Assembly (NCBI GenBank): GCA_949292905.1 | Contig: CASFAV010000009.1 | Location: 1-64,000 of the forward strand | DNA length: 64,000 nucleotides | Direction: 5' to 3' | From: an uncultured Eubacteriales bacterium | GTDB taxonomy: Bacteria; Bacillota; Clostridia; Christensenellales; DTU072 | Shown: piece after piece, positions 61,404 through 64,000 of the stretch | Layout of the letters: every line of letters begins with the position of its first letter | Position numbering within the stretch: the stretch's first letter is position 1 | Program-made: the position numbers and the translations under genes | Notes under the pieces: generated by a model | Told to the model about the DNA's origin: nothing | Seen by the model: the letters and a program-made list of their open reading frames with translations, nothing else | Database searches by the model: none

Positions 61404-64000
61404 ATGAAGCACAATACCACCGAAAAGTCAAATTTGCGTTCCGCTAAATCGAAAGCAGCTTTGACGCTTGCGTCGATATTCATCGCATGCGTCGTTTGCC
61501 TCGGCGTTTTCTGCATAAGCGACGGAGCTTTTTCGCTTGACAACGCGGGCGAACCGCTGACCGCTTACGCGGCAGACGTAGCGTCCGCTTCGGCTTTTAC
61601 AAGCGCTATCAACAGTAATACCGCTATCAATCTTACTCAGGATATCACTATCAGCGGGAATTACAGCGAGAGCACATATACGAGGCAGATCAACGGTAAC
61701 GGACATACCATAACGATATCGGGTTCGGGTTCCCGCTCGTTCGGCAGTCAGGGTAGTCAGACCAATCATTACGTAGGTTTGATGATGGGCATTTTCAAAG
61801 GAACACTTCAAAACGTGAAGATCAATTATACCGGGTCGTATTCGCTTCTATCGAGCAACGCGAACAATCCCGGCGATTCTAAAGGTCATAATCTTTCAAC
61901 CAACGCAAACAGTACGACAATTTTCGGCGGTATAATCTGCGGCGACGCGGTGGGCGCCGTGTTTACCGACGTTACGCTAACTGTGAGCGGTTCGTTCGCT
62001 GTCGAGGGAATAGACGCTTCCACCTCGTACGGTTCGGGTAACGGCGGTGTCGCCGGAGGATTTGCCGGACGTTCGGGGGGCGCGACGTTTACCGATTGCA
62101 CGCTCAATCTCAGCGGCATCATTCATGCCATCGGCGAAAACACTGAAGCCGGCGCCGAAGAAAAGACAGGCGGAAGCCCGTGGGATCCGATCTACAGACC
62201 GAACGATTGCTCCGCAAACACAAACGCATGCAGAGCGTCTTCCGGCGGTATGGTGGGCGAACTGTACGACGGCAGTACCGTTTTCGACGGATTGACCGTC
62301 GGCGGCAATGGCGCGGTAGGGGCTTACGTCTACGGTCAGGTCGGCAGCGGACGAGATCAGCAATATGCTTTGAAAGCGAATTTCGCGGGGTTACTGATCG
62401 GATTCGTTTCCGAATCGAAAGCGAGCTACGCCGTCAATTCGATGTTCTATAAATTCGAAGGCGTCGCGTACGTCAATACCAGACTGCATTCGGGCAGTCT
62501 TGCGGCGGGATTGCTGGTAGGCGAAACCTCCAACGCTGCGCTCGTCGCCAACAGTCTGTGGCGCGACGTTACGGGTTCTTCCGCAAATGCCGGTATCGCG
62601 ACCTACGGCATATCGGCTGCCGGTCAGGTCACGACTTCCGTCGTGTCTTCGATACTGGATTCCGTTTCTTCTTCTTCTAAAATATCCAATTCGGGTACTG
62701 TCAAAACTTTGGCTATGGGCTCCGGTAACATCACCGGCGCCACGTATGAAAATTTGAACGAATACGAGCCGTATCTGACTTATGTGGACAAGAAAAGCGC
62801 CGAATACGGTACTTTCTCGATAGACGCCATTACAAGCTCGTCCATGACCGTTTCCGTTAAGTCGAATTCGCCTTACATGATCTCGGCGTTGCAGTACGTT
62901 TCTTCCGGTTCCGAACGCTTCGATAACGTTTACGACAAACAGGTCACGACATATACGTTCACTTCGGCAAATCCCAAAGTAACATTTTTTGCGATTTATA
63001 CGGCGACAACGACTTACGAAATGGTGACGAATTATTCCTCGGAAACGGCGACTCTGGAATATCAGGGTAGAGCCGCGACTTTTTCCGGTTATCCGGGGCA
63101 AGGCGTATCCATTCCGAGCAATATGAAATGGGCTGCGGTAAACTCCGCTGACGACACCAAAAGCAATTATTCGGCGGCGTTCGGGACCAATACGGTCGGC
63201 GTTGGCCCTGCGGCAGGTACGTACAAGGTTATGCTGTATAAACAGAGCGCCGGAGACGCTATCACAGAAGCCGAAAAAGACGACGTACTCGGCGTGAACG
63301 CGCAGAATGCGCCGAGCAAGATATATCTGTACGATCCCGCAAGATTCTCTTATACATATACGATAACCAAGATCACGATCACTTTGCAACAAGTGGAATC
63401 TTCCACGATCACGAAGGAATACGACGCGACTTCCGTCATAGACGCGACAATGATCGACAGCTCGAACTTTACCGCGGTGCGCGCGGATAACGGCGGCGCG
63501 CTTCCCGACATGCCTACCATAATGGTAGGAAGCGGCAGTTATTTCGCGGAGTATTTGAACGGGGGCTATGTCGAATCAGCTTCGGTAGGCAAAAACAAAT
63601 ACGCCATTATCAAAAATTGCTTCGTGCCCGAAAACGGCAATTACATTCTTTCCGGCGACGCCGGCACGGAATATATATTCAGCGGGTGCGAAATAACGCC
63701 CAGGATCATGGGACTCAACTGGAGTACGCTCGAACTCCCGTATAACGGTAAATACCAATATCCTACGGCAACTCCCGCAAACCTTTTGCCGGGTGACGAA
63801 AACATGAATATCGTTATCACTTATACCGTGTACGACGAAACGATGTCCTCGACTTTGCAGTCCGTCAATATCGGCAATTATATCGTCAGGGCGTTCGTAA
63901 GCAGTGACAGCGGAAATTCGAATTACGAGTTGCCAGCGGATCTCACGATCACTTCCAGAACGTTTACGATACTTCCCAAAGAGATCGGCGTGGTGTGGTC
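61404..64000 (+). CDS. Large secreted surface protein with MBG-like repeats, truncated by window end
   Basis: The frame from ATG 61404 stays open to 64000, giving over 865 residues with the 3' end missing. Residues about 18-45 form a signal peptide (basic start, hydrophobic core, A-Y-A-A near 57). Residues 60-330 are Ser/Thr/Gly/Asn-rich with N-G-N-G-H-T-I-T-I-S-G and repeated G-G-x-x-G beta-helix-like turns. From about 500 there are Ig-like modules; the last (L-P-Y-N-G-K-Y-Q-Y-P-T-A-T ... G-N-Y-I-V-R-A-F-V ... N-Y-E-L) resembles the MBG/YDG repeats of cell-surface adhesins. RBS AAGGAG. Substrate or partner is unknown. Confidence 0.8.
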   Translation, partial: MKHNTTEKSNLRSAKSKAALTLASIFIACVVCLGVFCISDGAFSLDNAGEPLTAYAADVASASAFTSAINSNTAINLTQDITISGNYSESTYTRQINGNGHTITISGSGSRSFGSQGSQTNHYVGLMMGIFKGTLQNVKINYTGSYSLLSSNANNPGDSKGHNLSTNANSTTIFGGIICGDAVGAVFTDVTLTVSGSFAVEGIDASTSYGSGNGGVAGGFAGRSGGATFTDCTLNLSGIIHAIGENTEAGAEEKTGGSPWDPIYRPNDCSANTNACRASSGGMVGELYDGSTVFDGLTVGGNGAVGAYVYGQVGSGRDQQYALKANFAGLLIGFVSESKASYAVNSMFYKFEGVAYVNTRLHSGSLAAGLLVGETSNAALVANSLWRDVTGSSANAGIATYGISAAGQVTTSVVSSILDSVSSSSKISNSGTVKTLAMGSGNITGATYENLNEYEPYLTYVDKKSAEYGTFSIDAITSSSMTVSVKSNSPYMISALQYVSSGSERFDNVYDKQVTTYTFTSANPKVTFFAIYTATTTYEMVTNYSSETATLEYQGRAATFSGYPGQGVSIPSNMKWAAVNSADDTKSNYSAAFGTNTVGVGPAAGTYKVMLYKQSAGDAITEAEKDDVLGVNAQNAPSKIYLYDPARFSYTYTITKITITLQQVESSTITKEYDATSVIDATMIDSSNFTAVRADNGGALPDMPTIMVGSGSYFAEYLNGGYVESASVGKNKYAIIKNCFVPENGNYILSGDAGTEYIFSGCEITPRIMGLNWSTLELPYNGKYQYPTATPANLLPGDENMNIVITYTVYDETMSSTLQSVNIGNYIVRAFVSSDSGNSNYELPADLTITSRTFTILPKEIGVVW

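Noticed and set aside
62391..63392. 333-codon minus-strand open frame
   Set aside because: Lies opposite the secreted surface protein, which has a signal peptide, ribosome site and continuous frame to the window end.

Overview
The window looks like the chromosome of an uncultured, anaerobic, endospore-forming member of the Clostridia (Bacillota). Gene content supports this: spoIIAA-spoIIAB-sigF, spoVAC-AD-AE, spoIIIAA-AH and spoIVB; the six-cysteine peptide SCIFF with its radical-SAM maturase; a TM1266-type iron-only hydrogenase regulator; and the order nusB-xseA-xseB-tlyA-nadK-argR-recN-spoIVB. Most genes have purine-rich Shine-Dalgarno sites and many sigma-A promoters (TTGaca-N17-TATAAT type) are visible. 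No IS element, prophage or CRISPR array was seen. Genus-level placement is not possible from the sequence alone.

Layout. 1-5.4 kb: tail of a DUF4097-like protein, tRNA-Leu, a GtrA-family membrane protein, galU, clpC overlapping hpf. 5.5-11.8 kb: a sugar-phosphate isomerase-like protein, pgi, an ABC ATPase-like protein with most catalytic motifs degraded, then a structured leader in front of a TM1266 regulator and an NMT1/THI5-type ABC importer. 11.9-17.1 kb: ruvCAB-queA, a repeat-filled gap, tgt-yajC. 17.2-21.9 kb: TIGR04086 membrane protein, scfA-scfB, secD-secF. 21.9-29.1 kb: recJ, relA/spoT and a convergent CtpE-like P-type ATPase. 29.4-29.9 kb: six tRNA genes (Pro, CAT-anticodon, Asp, Phe, Thr, Tyr).

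30-37.2 kb is the accessory part: two unknown membrane proteins divergent from a TetR regulator, four tandem membrane proteins that look paralogous, and a lipoprotein-like HtrA protease. 37.4-48 kb is sporulation-rich: the sigma-F module, spoVACDE, an ECF S-component, pepP, efp and the complete spoIIIA operon. 48-61.3 kb: asp23, nusB, xseA, xseB, then a 595-nt structured RNA that I identify as OLE RNA with its partner gene oapA, tlyA, nadK, argR, recN, spoIVB, an unknown membrane protein, dacF, a site-2 protease, scpA and scpB. The window ends inside a large secreted surface protein (61404 onward).

How the genes work together: translation and stress (clpC, hpf, efp, relA), queuosine tRNA modification (queA, tgt), membrane protein export (yajC, secDF), recombination and repair (ruvABC, recJ, recN, xseAB), chromosome condensation (scpAB), and forespore/mother-cell functions (spo genes, dacF). 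The strongest observations are the OLE RNA/OapA locus, an attenuator-like leader before the TM1266-ABC operon, a degenerate ABC ATPase beside it, a set of promoters whose -10 box sits about seven bases from the start codon (predicting leaderless mRNAs), and the four-gene paralogous membrane cluster.
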